Positions 46,508-59,630 of a DNA stretch of 64,000 nt are shown piece by piece. Position numbers and translations under genes: made by a program. The stretch is from Ampullaceana balthica (lineage: Eukaryota; Mollusca; Gastropoda; Lymnaeidae): contig CALYLW010001188.1 in assembly GCA_944989445.1 (NCBI GenBank), positions 62,001 to 126,000 of the forward strand, written 5' to 3'. How positions within the stretch are numbered: position 1 is the first letter of the stretch; each line of letters starts with the position of its first letter. The notes beneath the pieces are model-generated. The model was not told where the DNA came from. It ran no database searches and saw nothing but the letters and a program-made list of their open reading frames with translations.

Positions 46508-48839
46508 GTATAATTCCTTGTTTAGAATAGTATAAATGTTTTATAGCATGCAAGGAGTTTCGTAATAGTAATAGTCAACCCAAAATAATACAGAGACTTA
46601 TCAAAACTTTGTGTCTAAACATTTTTCTTCTACAAACCATCCCAATTACATTTACGTAAAGAATTTTGGCGCAGTGATCCACTTAGGATTATATGCTACG
46701 GTAGTATTTTAAATCTGTACCGAGTTTCATTCATTTAAAGGCTTACAGCTGGAATAAGTTTGTCAGTATTAATACTATAGACGATTTAAACTCCCATGGT
46801 AAAGGCTTAAGTTTCAAAGTTGTACAGATCCTCACTTACAATAAAAAACACAAAGCGTTTACAAATACAATTAGCAGCGTAAACATGAATAAAATATATG
46901 GCGTTCCATTACAAAAATGAAAAAAAAATAAAACGAATGTTAATTAAATAAAAGAAAATCCAACCCAGCAAACAATTTGCTTGTTAGAAAAACTAGTTAA
47001 GGCATTATTCTAACAGTGGTCTTCTGGTATATTTTGGATGATTTCAGGTCATAATGATGAAGATGATTATAGCTCTGATTCACATGACGATGACGATGAC
47101 CCGAATCAGAACCTACAACAATCGGATTTTTCAAATTATTTAGAGCACCTGGCAACTTTTCATGGTTTACCAAGTGAAAATTTACTGTTTATTGAAGAAA
47201 TAGCCTTTATTGGATTTTATAAAGATGGTAATCAAAAGAAGCATTAAGATCAATTTAATAGTCTTGAATCAAATGAATGCAATTAAAATATTTAGAAGAA
47301 AAGAGTGCAATAAATGTTTACTTAGTCATGGTTGGACAAATTTATTAAAATAACTATTACCTTTAAATTTTGCCTCTTCTCTCTAAGATTTCTACCAAAT
47401 ATATGGTTGGAATAAACAAGAGGTCATTTATATATATATATATATAAAATAAAAAGGATATTAAATTAAACATGCTGTTGTAAACCATTCTCAGATTCTG
47501 AGCCGTGTTGTTTTATTTGCTACAAGTGCAAATGCAAATGGAGGGGCAACCTTGTATGTCTTCTGAAAGGATGTTTTAGCTGGCAATGTCGACGTTACAG
47601 GCAAGACAGCGCTAGTCAGCCAGATCACGGTGAGCTTTTTAGTTTCCCTATCTTAGAATTTGTATCTTCTAAAACTAATTCTCATTTGACAGAGTGTATA
47701 TAATATATTTTAGGTTTGAAGCTATTATTAAAATAATTTTGTTTCCCGCTGTTTGGTATAGTCAATGAACGCCTGAACGGATGTGACTTGCGAGAGCATA
47801 TCGAGCCAGTAATAGACTTCACACCACCAATGTTGTTTTTTTCTCGCTCTCGAAAAAATACATTGGAACAGTGAACTCCGTGTCTGATTTAGACATTGTA
47901 TTTCATTCAAAAGGGATTATCCCTCATATCACTCTTCATTCCCTTTGCTACTAGGTTTGCGGATGAGGATGAGTTGAAGAACCTTGACTCTGGGGGTGAC
48001 GTGACTCTGAGGGTGACGTGACTCTGGGGGTGACGTGACTCTGGGGGTGACGTGACTCTGGGGGTGACGTGACTCTGGGGGTGACGTGACTCTGGGGGTG
48101 ACGTGACTCTGGGAGTGACGTGACTCTGGGGGTGACGTGACTCTGGGGGTGACCTGACTCTGGGGGTGACGTGACTCTGGGGGTGACGTGACTCTGGGGT
48201 GACGTGACTCTTGGGGTGACGTGACTCTGGGGGATGACGTGACTCTGGGGGTGAAATGACTCTGGGGGTGATGGAAGAGACAAAAAAATAGATAAGAAGG
48301 AACATGGACAGTCGTGACGGACGAAGACAACTTTTAAGGGGAGGGCAGAGAAGTTCCAGGGAGGAAAGTTAGCTTATAAGAGAAGGTACAAGGTACAGGT
48401 GATGAAGGAGTCTTTATATAAGAATGTAATTTGAAAAGGACATGATGAACTTAGCAATATTCTCTATTAAAAGTACGATGATTCTGAAGTAGACGTGATT
48501 TTGAAGGCACGTATAATTAACCTAACGTTACATATTTTTATATTTAGTATGCAACTTTCATGTTAACTGTTCTATAAAGTCTATTCCCGACAAGAAATTT
48601 AACAACGTGTTTCTATTACATTACAGAACCCAGGAATTTACTGCTAAGACTACTGCTAAGAGAAAAAGAACTAATTCTCAATAGGTTACTTTGCCTGAAA
48701 TGCAGGATCAGACAAAGATGTGTTGTTTTTTTACCTTGTAATCATCTTTTGTACATGCCACGAGTGTTCAAACGAACTTGACCGGTGCCCTACTTGTGAT
48801 CAAATTATTATTCATCGAATTAAATGTATGTTAATTTAA
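45694..48839 (+). CDS. IAP-like locus B: BIR, half BIR, RING (BIRC2/3/7-like)
   Basis: The exons are 45694-46507, 47048-47227, 47495-47629 and 48627-48839, all joined in phase 1. Exon 1 ends in a BIR domain: RLASF, then LAAAGFRYMHPG, CKCDRCG and YHSHPC. The C-x2-C pair and last C are present, but the usual E-H-A-R histidine is missing and the following HSH may substitute. Exons 2 and 3 encode the first half of a second BIR (HLATFHGLP, IAFIGFYKDG, CCFIC), after which the domain degenerates. Exon 4 encodes a C-terminal RING: CLKC, LPC-N-H, then CHEC and CPTC in a frame shifted by one base. All eight metal ligands exist once the shift is allowed for. IAPs of this layout bind caspases or signalling proteins through BIRs and act as ubiquitin ligases through the RING. 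An upstream 5' exon is possible. Confidence 0.72.
47048..47227 (+). CDS. locus B exon 2, N-terminal half of BIR2
   Basis: It is 180 bases, phase 1 to 1. An acidic linker (DEDDYSSDSHDDDDD) is followed by LEHLATFHGLPS and IEEIAFIGFYKDG, the first helices of a BIR. The donor is GTAATC. Confidence 0.72.
47421..47452. repeat. short TA repeat in locus B intron
   Basis: About nine TA units at 47430-47447 within intron 2. Confidence 0.7.
47495..47629 (+). CDS. locus B exon 3, remainder of BIR2 (degenerate)
   Basis: It is 135 bases, phase 1 to 1. It starts DSEPCCFICYKCKCKW, giving the C-x2-C of the BIR. The expected aspartate, E-H and final P-x-C are absent, replaced by a cysteine- and arginine-rich stretch. 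BIR2 is therefore unlikely to coordinate zinc normally. Confidence 0.6.
47984..48272. repeat. 17-bp minisatellite, about 17 units
   Basis: The unit is GTGACGTGACTCTGGGG with small variants (GAGGG, GGGAG, one unit a base short). It lies in the last intron of locus B. Three overlapping - strand frames through it are by-products of the unit length. Confidence 0.95.
48627..48839 (+). CDS. locus B exon 4, C-terminal RING with one-base shift
   Basis: It follows ATTACAG in phase 1. LLCLKC, CVVFLPCNH and then, one base out of frame, CHECSNELDRCPTC, followed by a stop at 48837-48839. The shift falls in or beside a T4 run at 48747-48750. One T fewer would place every RING ligand in a single frame with standard spacing. 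As written, the protein would end prematurely after the NH. Confidence 0.7.
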
Positions 48840-48985
48840 AAATGGTTTGTCGATCTATGCAAATATATGAGCTGCCATTTTTTATCCAATCTTGGCTAAT
48901 GACTATCCTGCTAACGTGTAAAGTGGTTGTGACATTGGTTACACCTTCAACAGCTTTAAACTAAGATATAAGTATTGCCTAGGAA

Positions 48986-49084
48986 CATCCATCACCCATC
49001 ACCCATCACCCATGACCCATCACCCATCACCCATGACCCATCACCCATCACCCATCACCCATGACCCATCACCCATCACCCATC
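48986..49084. repeat. 7-bp repeat, about 14 units
   Basis: CATCACC and CATGACC units alternate in a semi-regular pattern just 3' of locus B. Confidence 0.92.
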
Positions 49085-49850
49085 CTCCTTTACCAGAAAT
49101 AACCAGACATAAGAAAAAAAGCTATATTAGTTTTCTTATTTTTTAAAAATGTTGAAGCAATCACCTTACAACTCATGTTATTACTATAACAAGGAGGTCA
49201 ATGGCTGGTTGAACATCGATCACTTTGTTGGTGGGCGTCGGTAAAGAATGTAATAAATTGTCACTAGCTCAAATCGAACCGCTTTTATACTTGTTATGAA
49301 AGTCCCTTAACCAACCTAGTCACAGTCTTTTGCTGTCCAATGCATTGCTGTTTTGCTTATTAATATTGGTTGTATATAGAAATTCTATGTCAAGTTTAGA
49401 TGCATCTGTTGTCTCAAAATCGCGTTCATTTACTTAAAGATTTTTGGGTTTTTACAACACACACGTCTTATACGAGATTTCAGGCTTTTCACCGATAAAA
49501 ATCATGCTTTACTTTATATCCTAATACTTAAAGAAAGATATGGCGGGATCAATGAAATATAACCATATGCCCATTTCTGTCTCTTGTTTTACTCATGATC
49601 AATATAATATGCATTTCCAACAAAACTTTTTTCTCTAAATATTTTGTTTACCAAGATGTGATATGTAAAATTCCATTGTTACAATTTGATCTCAAAGAAG
49701 TTTGTTGAGTAAATTTCCCATAATAAAAAAAAACCCTAAAACATTAAAATCATTCCACCCAACTCAAGGTCTAACACTGAAAAAAGTATTAGAATGGAAA
49801 TGTCTCCAAGGCAACTTTTTAAATAACAAGTACCAAAACGATCTCATTTT
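49085..49850. other. AT-rich spacer, no supported gene
   Basis: Nothing recognised. Confidence 0.5.
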
Positions 49851-49851
49851 T

Positions 49852-50556
<705 letters not shown>

Positions 50557-53335
50557 TAATTTGCTGTTTGTTTCTGGATCTGCCGTCAGCCATTATTATA
50601 AACTATAAACCGCTTCAGCCTTTACTGTAACTTCGAGCATTCACATAATTCAGTATTCGACTAACATGGCATTTGCCAACCCATTCCAACCATTTCAGCT
50701 CTCAGGTTTTGTTGTTGTTGTTTCTGTTGTTGTGTGTATAGATCTCGTCTTTTATTCAGTGTAATCAGCACACTACTCTATTTGTTCAGTGTCTGGAGCT
50801 ATGTCTGTGTATATGGCAATATCTGTGTTTGGGGCCTTTTCTGTGTCTGTGGCCATGTCTGTGTCTGTGGCCATGTCTGTGTCTGTCTTATTTTTTCTCA
50901 AAGCTGAGTCACATTAATATTTAATATTAAATTTATTATAATTAATTAATGAATTATATGTTAATATGTACATATGTCTATATATTTATAAAAATAAAAG
51001 GTATTATTATTGTTACAATATTTGTTTTAAAAAGCCAGTTGTGGCCTTGTAGTTTACTAGGATAAGCAAGATAATTTGCATATCATTTAAAATATCACTT
51101 CCAAGAAGGGAGTTTACCTCATCTGTATACAGTAATGATATAGAATTGATTATATATTTTAAAATATTTTACTCTTACAAAAATAATACCTCAAAATCAA
51201 CTAGCGTAAAAAAGGTACGTTTTAGTGCTTTGTGATGTTTTTAAATACAAATTTAGTAAGTTATATGGTTATTCATTGAATAGTCGTTGGTGTAAATGTG
51301 AAATTTGAGCCTTTCGCAAATTGTTCGGTTAGAAAGGTCTGGGTTGTGTTATATAACGAATCTTATTCATCAAACACAATTTATAGAAAGCACTCTTGAT
51401 GGATATCTTAGAAAGAGTTAGAAGGCATAATGAAAGAGTATCGTAAATATACTAATCGATCTATGTCTTATGTGTGAGATATCCTAAAAACTTTGTATGT
51501 GTAATTTACTTGTAAGTTACTCTTTAAACAAATTAAAGTATTCACAGAACACAGAAATTAAGAAAATTAGAAAAAACAAATTGCGATTTCGGATAATTTT
51601 CATTTTTTAAATTTTGTATGTATATAAATGATAATTAAAAAATAATAAATATGTGCGTTTTGAACTGTTAAACATTAAAAAATCTGCTGCAAAAATTTCA
51701 AATAGCAATTAAATGCATTTAATGCTCATGTTTATAGACCTATGATATTAAATACAACTCCTCATTGATTTTAAAAAAATTAGTTAATCAATATGGACTT
51801 TATTAAACATTACAAAAAGATTCCCAAATAAGCAGCAAATATAAAATATGCAACAACTTTCGAAGTAGTAATTCTCAAGTCATTCTTACATTTTTCGTAG
51901 GACACTATATTTTAATTTTAAAGAGATTTCACGTCCTCTTGTTTTTTTAAAAAATCGGATTGTAATGAGATTACATTTGAAAGTTTAATCTTAGAATTGT
52001 TCGTTTTTTTTTCTGCTTTGAGATGTAGATGAGAAAAAGAATTATAACGAACTTAAATACTTAATTTAAGAAACAAATCAAAAACACAAAAAAAACAAAA
52101 AAAAACCCAAAAACAAAACCCAAAAAAAGTTTAATAGAAAAAATTATTTTAAAAACATAACCCAAAGAATCAAAAGACATATTTTTACAACTCGTTATTA
52201 TTTTTCTGGGGCTTGCTGACGTTTAAATTTATACTTAACTTATGAAAAAAAGTCTTATCTGGACCCTACTTCTAAGTAAAACTAGTCTTATTTTTTATTT
52301 ACGAATGCTAGTTTTGCCTTATACCCATTGACTGCTGCAATAGTCTGAACTAAGAAAAGCTAGTCTGTGTATATATATTTATCTATATCTATATTTCTAT
52401 TTATATAGAGAGTTGTACAATCTGAACACTTAACATTAGTGAAGGCCAAGTTCAATATACTCATGCAAAAAATAGCAGGTTAAATAAAGCGTTAACTGCT
52501 TTATCTGAATATATCAGGGAAAAGAGCTGATCTCGCTGCATCCGGCAGCCCATTTTCCATATACAAATATCACTGCTATTTTTTGTTAAAATACTCTTCA
52601 TAAGAGCGTATGTTATTGGGACATATGGAATGTAGTTTTGTTTTTTGTCAAGTATTTTTTTCAAGTGTTTGTTTATAAAGTGTGATTAGACCATTTCTAG
52701 TCTGTGACACTGCAGTAAAGATATGTAGATAAAATTTACATACATTTTTAAGAAATATTTCTTTTCAAAATTATTACTGCTATATCGTTCTAAAAACTTT
52801 TTGGTGCAATATTTAGGGTGCACAAATTTTAAAAAAGTCATGTGTTTGTTAGAGATTTAAAAGAAAACAAACCACGTAAAACAAAATGTTATATAATTTA
52901 ATATTTGGAGAGTTGTTAAAAGTTTTAACAAAAATTCCTTGTAAAAATATATATTTAAAAAAAAAGCATTTGATACCATCCTTGCCTTTAAATGTTTTTG
53001 TCATGATTAGTTTTACATATTTATTTCTCAGTTTTTTTAAATATGATCAGAAATATGACAGTATTATAATGCTATATCAATAACTAGAAATTATTTGTGT
53101 TTTTTTTTAATATGTATAAATAATGTTTATATATAATTTATATTATTTCATTTTATTATAAGAGAGAAGAATATATGGTGATATATGTTTGAATAAATAT
53201 GTAAATAAACATTTATGATTTTTGTTTTATTTATATATTTTAAACTAGAATAAAATATTTTTTGCTCTTACAAATTACACACAAACAAATCGCAATAATA
53301 ATAATAATAATAATAATTATAATAATAATAATAAT
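50557..53335. other. AT-rich stretch, no supported gene
   Basis: It includes a short CTGTGTCTGTGGCCATGT duplication near 50843-50890 and poly-A-rich runs near 52080-52130. No gene or transposon ends could be supported. Confidence 0.5.
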
Positions 53336-53532
53336 AGTGGCGTAGCTAGGGGAGGGAGAGGGGGCCCAAATTTGAAAGTCCCCCTGGGCCCCTACTTGAG
53401 GGAGCCCCCAAAGGAGTGCCCTAAAATTTTGTTTACATTAATTATTACGCCATCGCCATGCCTACAGGGCCCCCCAAAGAGGCCCATTCCCCCGGACCCC
53501 CAAATCCCCAAAAATCCCTAGCTACACCACTG
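53336..53532. mobile_element. MITE of the AGTGGCGTAGC family, about 197 bp
   Basis: AGTGGCGTAGCTAGGGG at the left is inverted as CCCTAGCTACACCACT at the right. The interior is C/G-rich. It is inserted beside an AAT trinucleotide repeat (53293-53335), which obscures the duplication. Confidence 0.75.
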
Positions 53533-53668
53533 AATGGTAATAAAATAATAATTTATACATAAAGAATAAACAAACAACACTTTTGTCTACCTTAGGTAAA
53601 TTTCATTCATTTCAAAATGAAAAACAATGTATCGATTCATACGTAAATGTATAATATAAAAAAAAGGG

Positions 53669-53790
53669 TATTAGTAGGCCTGACAGGACATAACACAACA
53701 GCGAACGTTTCGGCAAAGAGCCTTCCTCAACAGACAAATAGTACACAAATGAAACGAATAAAACGAAATAATAATAAAAAAACACTTAGC
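53669..53790 (-). mobile_element. dispersed fragment with Penelope-like 3' signature, inverted
   Basis: GGTATTAGTAGGCCTGACAG, AGCGAACGTTTCGGC and AGAGCCTTCCTCAACAGAC are the reverse complement of the fragment at 17690-17825, including the flanking CGAATAAAACG. Confidence 0.5.
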
Positions 53791-53816
53791 TGCGGTGAAA
53801 TCCAAGTAGTCCAGTA

Positions 53817-54990
53817 GGGATGGTCCTCTCTTGTGGCACTAACCCCCCCCCCATATCTTTGGGCACCTAGAAAATTTATTTCAAACTAGGGGCGGTAAAA
53901 ATCTTGACTTACTACCCACCCACCCCCCAACCTTGACCTGCAGTCTCATCCCCATTACTTTATCGATGCATACATAGGTTTGCTGGGGATGGTGGTTTTA
54001 AGACATATTTATTCATTATCTAAAACTGATACTGTTATATATGTGATCAAATCAAATGAAAAAGGTATACATTTATCAAAGCACTCATTAAGGCAGTTTT
54101 TTCATCTCATAGCGGCTCATTAAAAGTGCAAGCTGAAAAGTTTATAAAAGCGTGGTTTTAAAAGTTGTTTACATAAGCACTGTTTAACATTTCTGACGTT
54201 GTATAGCAATATAAAGTGAACGGGTTTATATCACAAGTGAGGTTTTTAAATCGCCACCAATTTTCAGAAGACATATTTTTCTATCGTACATGACTGTGTT
54301 TAAAATAAAATTTGGTGTCCTAATGGTCATAAAGTATAATAATAATGAGAAGAGCTGCATGAAGATGGAAGGCTAAGAAATAATATAAACCCCCGTGTAG
54401 TAATACACATGAAGAAAGCTAACACAAACTTGAAACTTTGCTTCAGGTGGTCTTCTATAGCACGCATGGACAAACATACAAACACAAAAACACACACGCA
54501 CGCACACAACACACACACACATTAATATGAAAAATATATTTTTCCACTTATAAAAAAAGTGAAAACAAATAGTAAATGAAATTGTTTTAAATTTAAGAAT
54601 ATATTTCACGATTGAGGCTTGTTCCCTGCCACAGTACAATAGCTAACGCTTGTGAAAAATTAGATATACTATTTTTGGCTTCAACTGAGTGACGTCAACT
54701 TAAATCCCCTTCCCAATATATACAAATAACATAACGTACGATCAACGCTCAATAACCTTAAATGTCTAGACAAAATCAATCCGCAAGATGTAGGCCCCAC
54801 CCATTGTTTTCGACAACCAATGGGTTTATTTCTTATATATCGATGTGTTCATTGGCGTAGCTGGGGCAGGTCAAGGTTGGGGGATGGGTGGGTAGTAGGT
54901 CAAGATTTTTACCGCCCCTAGTTTGAAATAATTTTTCTAGGTGCCCAAAGATATGGGGGGGGGGTGAGTGCCACAAGAGAGGACCATCCC
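53817..54990. repeat. 125-bp inverted repeats about 0.9 kb apart
   Basis: Left arm 53817-53941 (GGGATGGTCCTCTCTTGTGG ... TTGACCTGC) and right arm 54866-54990 (GCAGGTCAAGG ... GAGAGGACCATCCC) are near-perfect reverse complements with only a few differences. The right arm is preceded by ATTGGCGTAGCTGGG, so both are probably copies of a GGCGTAGC-family MITE in opposite orientation, or arms of a foldback element. The spacer has a CA-rich tract (54476-54520) and no gene. Confidence 0.82.
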
Positions 54991-57228
54991 AGACATTCCC
55001 GCATCGTCTGATTTATGCATATAACTTAATTTTTAGTAAAAATATATTTATTTTGTAAATTATTTTTAAGATCAAGTCATATTCTTCCCCATCCCTTCCT
55101 TCACAATAAAATTAAAATATCGATATTAACTCACATCCGTAAAACTTTTTATACACATGTACAAATATTTTTTTATAACAAGAATGTCTAATTTTTACTT
55201 GCAGAATTCTGTTAATAATCAGGTAAAAATTTCTATAGGTCATTCTAGGTGATTGATTATTGAGTTATTAAGTTATGTGACCTAAAAAAGGGAAAGATAA
55301 AAATAAGACTTGATTTCCCTCTATGACATATCAAGTTACGAAATCGTTTTGCAATTAATTTTGCCTTGCTGATTGTAAAAGGTAATTTTAAGTTACCGAA
55401 TTTCATTAATCCGAAATACTTACTTCGTATTATGATAATTTAGTGCGTGAATGAACAAAATATGAAAAGATAATTTTATTAATTTTCCTACAATGAGAAC
55501 AATTAATAAAATTATCTTTTCATATTTAGACAGTTTCACTTTCAGTCCAGGTAAACCGAACACTATAGCTTTATTTCCATCGTTTACATCATATATTAAC
55601 ATTTAACACCACGCTAATATTAACTACACCGCACATTAACAAACATAATTGGATTAATTAACTTTACTTAAAAGTTGAAATGTTGGTAATTAATTTTAAA
55701 AAAAAATAATCTTACGTCATTAAGGAGAAAACAAAAGTTAAATATTACCGTGACGTAAGTAAACACCACTCGCTTAGTTTCGTATTCAAAGTGATGCAAC
55801 GAAGTGAAGTCTCTTCAGGTAATGGTTTAATATGCTATAGATATTGTTAAATTATTAAATCTTTGGAATTAATAAGGGTTTTTATTTAACAACATTGTTT
55901 TTATTGATTTTGAATAAATAATTTCATTGACTATCGAATAAACTGAATGATGTTTTATAAACAGTTATATATTTTGTGTCTGACGACATTTTTCTTATTT
56001 CACTATTGGGACTCATGTGAGTGTAGTTATATAGGCCTTGTCATAATATGGCGGAGAGCTATTAATAGAAATATTGGGTCTATATTTATCTTTTTTAAGG
56101 AAAGATTTCATAAAAATTTAATAAAAGATACGAGTCAATATGTAAATGTAGGTATATTGAGAAGGATGTATTTTGTCAGCTATTTGTTAATTCTTGGTTA
56201 ATTTAAGACAGCAAATTGGACTTGAAAAAGGAAAAAAGTTTCGTAATTTTACTATGCTAACACTTTTGAGAACATAGTGATTCGACTGTATTTATGCTTC
56301 AAAACATTCTTCCGCTAAAATGTAATCTAAAAATAAAACATTACTCATTGAGCTATGACGTTTTTCGGCTTTAGAAAATGACCAATGTATGAAAGTAATT
56401 TCTGACAGCTAATTGTTTGCTTACCAAAATCTTTGTTTTACTTTTTATTTATTTATGTTCATGTTCTAACAATTCTAGGCAGCTCATGTCAATCTAGTTA
56501 TACATTAAATTTCACTTTCATTCTCTTTATTTTCTAAGCTATTTGGCTATAAATTTCAAATTTCGTATAACTTTATTTAATTGTCAAGTGGATATCTTGG
56601 TTGTTTAATTGTTTTCAGCATTAGTTTACTGACATATTTTGGGGGAAAAAAAACAAAAACACCATAACTTAAGCCAATAACGGAATATAGGCAGACCCAA
56701 GCCCTGTATGGGCTGTATAGCCACAGGAAAGGAAGGAATAACAACGGAATATCAAAGCCGAGAACAGGAGGGTAAACACTTAATAAACTATCCCTACAGG
56801 AAAATACAAAACAACAGAGACAAAGTGAATGATTATTAAAATAAAAGTTATATCTGCATTTTATAGCTAAACTAGTAAACTAAACTAAGTATTCGCTTAG
56901 CAATCAGACAAAAAATGAAACGTAAAGTTTTAAAACAAATATGTCAGTAAAAATCAAACTGTTTCGAAAGTGATAAAATCGTTATTATTTTTCCCGCATA
57001 TTAAGATTGTCTGATGTTTTCAAGCGTCTGCAGATGGTTTTATTAGTAAAAATTGTGAAATTATATAAAAAGTTAAAACTATATCATTAGATAACATGTG
57101 TGAGTTAAGTAACACATGAACCATGGTTTTTTTGAAGTTATAGTTGTATAATTTAGCCATTAACATATTCATATAGATATGATTATTAAAATAATGATGA
57201 AATCATACATTTCCCAAAGATCTGATAT
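54991..57228. other. AT-rich stretch, no supported gene
   Basis: It has a small perfect hairpin near 55461-55530 (AAATATGAAAAGATAATTTT copies in opposite orientation) and a fragment near 56690-56735 (GTATGGGCTGTATAGCCACA) that looks retroposon-derived. No gene. Confidence 0.5.
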
Positions 57229-57615
57229 GGGTCCGTCCATAAATGACGTAAGAAGATTTTGGCCGATTTTTCATCCCTCCCCCTTCAATATTACATTGCA
57301 AAGCTTTACACCCCCCCCCATAAAAAACCATGTTCTCTAATTGAAAATGAGCATGTTTCAAATCACTTATTTGTCATTTGAAGTATTTATTTAGTGTAGG
57401 CCTGCATTCTAATATCGTAACGCGCGTGAAGCTATGTAAAACGTCATTAAATAAATTGTAAGCAATCAAATATTTAAGTGGAACTTTTATTTGAAAATGC
57501 GTGTTTTGAAGTGACGTCACGATTCTTAAGCTCCCCCTCTCCCCCTCGTCACACATCGTCACAAATGTGTGACCCCCGTCGTCCCATGTGCGTGACGTCA
57601 TTTATGGACGGCCCC
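57229..57615. mobile_element. MITE with GGACGGCCC termini, 387 bp
   Basis: The left end GGGTCCGTCCATAAATGACG is matched by the inverted right end CGTCATTTATGGACGGCCCC. The interior has no frame. A fragment lies at 39370-39479. Confidence 0.8.
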
Positions 57616-57639
57616 CCAAATCAATGCCCTTCAAAAAGT

Positions 57640-58850
57640 TGATATAATCGTGCGACTCAAAGTAGGGACACAATCTCACCACTCTCATATGTTTGATTCA
57701 GTTTCCTCAGTATGGTAGCTCGGTGTTACCATTCAAAAAAAGATTCACTGCGATGAGCTTATTGAAACTATGTACTGCCGAAGAAAATACCCTCGAATTC
57801 GTAGGGCGAAGACTCAGAATTGGAAATTCTAATTTAAAAAAAAACACACTGAAAACTATCGCAGCCTTTGGGTACGGTGCACTACGAGGACGGTTCACGT
57901 TTTACAGGTGTGAGAAGTGCGCACGGCGGACTGACTGATTGAATAGCTCACGGAGTGTCAAGGCAAAGCTGAATTGTCTGGGTCATATGGGCGGCTGGCG
58001 ACCAGTGGGGATGGTGAAGGAAGTGCTCCTATACCATTGTTAAAAAAGTTTTTCTACAGTCGTAGTCTTCACCGAATCAAGATCTTTATTAACATACCTG
58101 ACGTGGAGCTCGACGAAGACGAAAACGGCCAATGTGGAAATACGGGACAATATAATATCACGAGAGGGCAACGTTGACCCACAGAATATCACGGTACACG
58201 CAGTGGTACCGAAGCAATAACCGTCAGACCAGCTTACATTACAGGATGCAGCGTCATATGGCATGATCAATGACTCAATTGAGAGTGAAGTTGTGGCTAA
58301 TTTACAAATTTCGAGTGTAACAGCGCAAATGCTGAGGTGATAGTACCACGAAGAGGACACTTAACCGGAACGTGTCACTACCAAACAAGAAGAATCCCTC
58401 GTAGAAATTGACACGTAGCTGCCATTCCCTCGTTACGTAAATCAAGACTGGACACTGTCAGCTACCTATATAGGCTAAACTTCAATAGAGGCCTCGCTGT
58501 CACGTATGTGGCATAGCTTAGGAGTCTATTGCCGACAGTACTCCAACGATTGGGGATGCAGACTGGGCAGCCAGCACTAGAAATGCGGGAGAACACTTCA
58601 ATTGAGATGCCCTTATGTTAAGGCTTGCCGCAGCAATAGTAGGCCGCGGTTCATAATAGCTTGATAGCTCACATATTTATTGTAATAGAAACACTATATA
58701 AAGCCTCGGTCCGGCTGCTTTTAGATTATTTCACTACAGCCTGCGCTTACAAAAATCTGCACGCTCGAGGCGGTCTAGCGACGAGCTGCTTGCTTTGTAA
58801 TGAACTGCCACAGGAACACCCACAATTTTGGAAGCAAGCATGAAACTTGG
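57640..58850. other. less AT-rich island, unidentified
   Basis: It starts just beyond the MITE and differs in composition from its surroundings. Frames of 60-106 codons occur on both strands (for example IPDVELDEDENGQCGNTGQY on + near 58096), but they are broken and match no family I know. It could be a decayed mobile element or gene remnant. Confidence 0.35.
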
Positions 58851-59630
58851 GTCTGATTACTACAGTAATAAATAAAAGTAAAAAAAATGATGTTTAAAAA
58901 CCACGTTTTTATAAGTGGACTAAAAGAGAAGAAAATAATTTAAAACTTGTAAGTTCAAGTACTTCGATTTAATATGACTAAAAACGTGGGGCGGGCGCTT
59001 ATGAGGTTTAACATATGCGGTTCACTCATTCTCTCACTTATAGATCTCTCTTTTGCCTTCTAAATTAGAAATCTTTAATTTTTATACCAAACACCCGCGA
59101 AAATGTCACCCACGATAATTATTATTCCTATATTGCGCCAATGATAATAAGTCGTCCACCTATTATGAATATCAAATAGCCATAGGACATACGTGCAGAG
59201 CGAATGCCAACTTTTAGTAACAGATTGCCGAAGGTCTGAGTCACAATAGGTTATAATACAAAGGAATATGAAATTTAAAAAGCTCTATGCTTGAGCTATA
59301 ATTGCTGAAAGGGCCACCTAAACCTTCAAACACTGTATTAGCTAAATTTGCCTTTGAATCCGAAAATAGGTCGGCCTATTTTCTAGTAATAATAAAATCA
59401 TTCGCCGCAAAGTAGTGCTATTTTCATACCATTCAAAGTAGTATACGATTTTCTAGCATTACGATTAACAAGTGCTTAACAATAATATAGCTAGACAAAA
59501 TATCTCCAAAGCAACGTAAATGCAATTTGTTGAATTTATTAGCATTAAAGTCACATACTTAATCAGGGAACAATTTATTTGTTTTAAAACGTTTGCATAA
59601 TTAAATTATAAATGCTCTGATTTTTCTGCT
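58851..59630. other. AT-rich region upstream of locus C
   Basis: No supported feature; it may include the promoter of locus C. Confidence 0.45.

Noticed and set aside
47907..48330. Three overlapping - strand frames of 110-133 codons (ESRHPQSHVTPRV-type)
   Set aside because: A 17-bp repeat cycles through all three frames, and it lies in an intron of a + strand gene.
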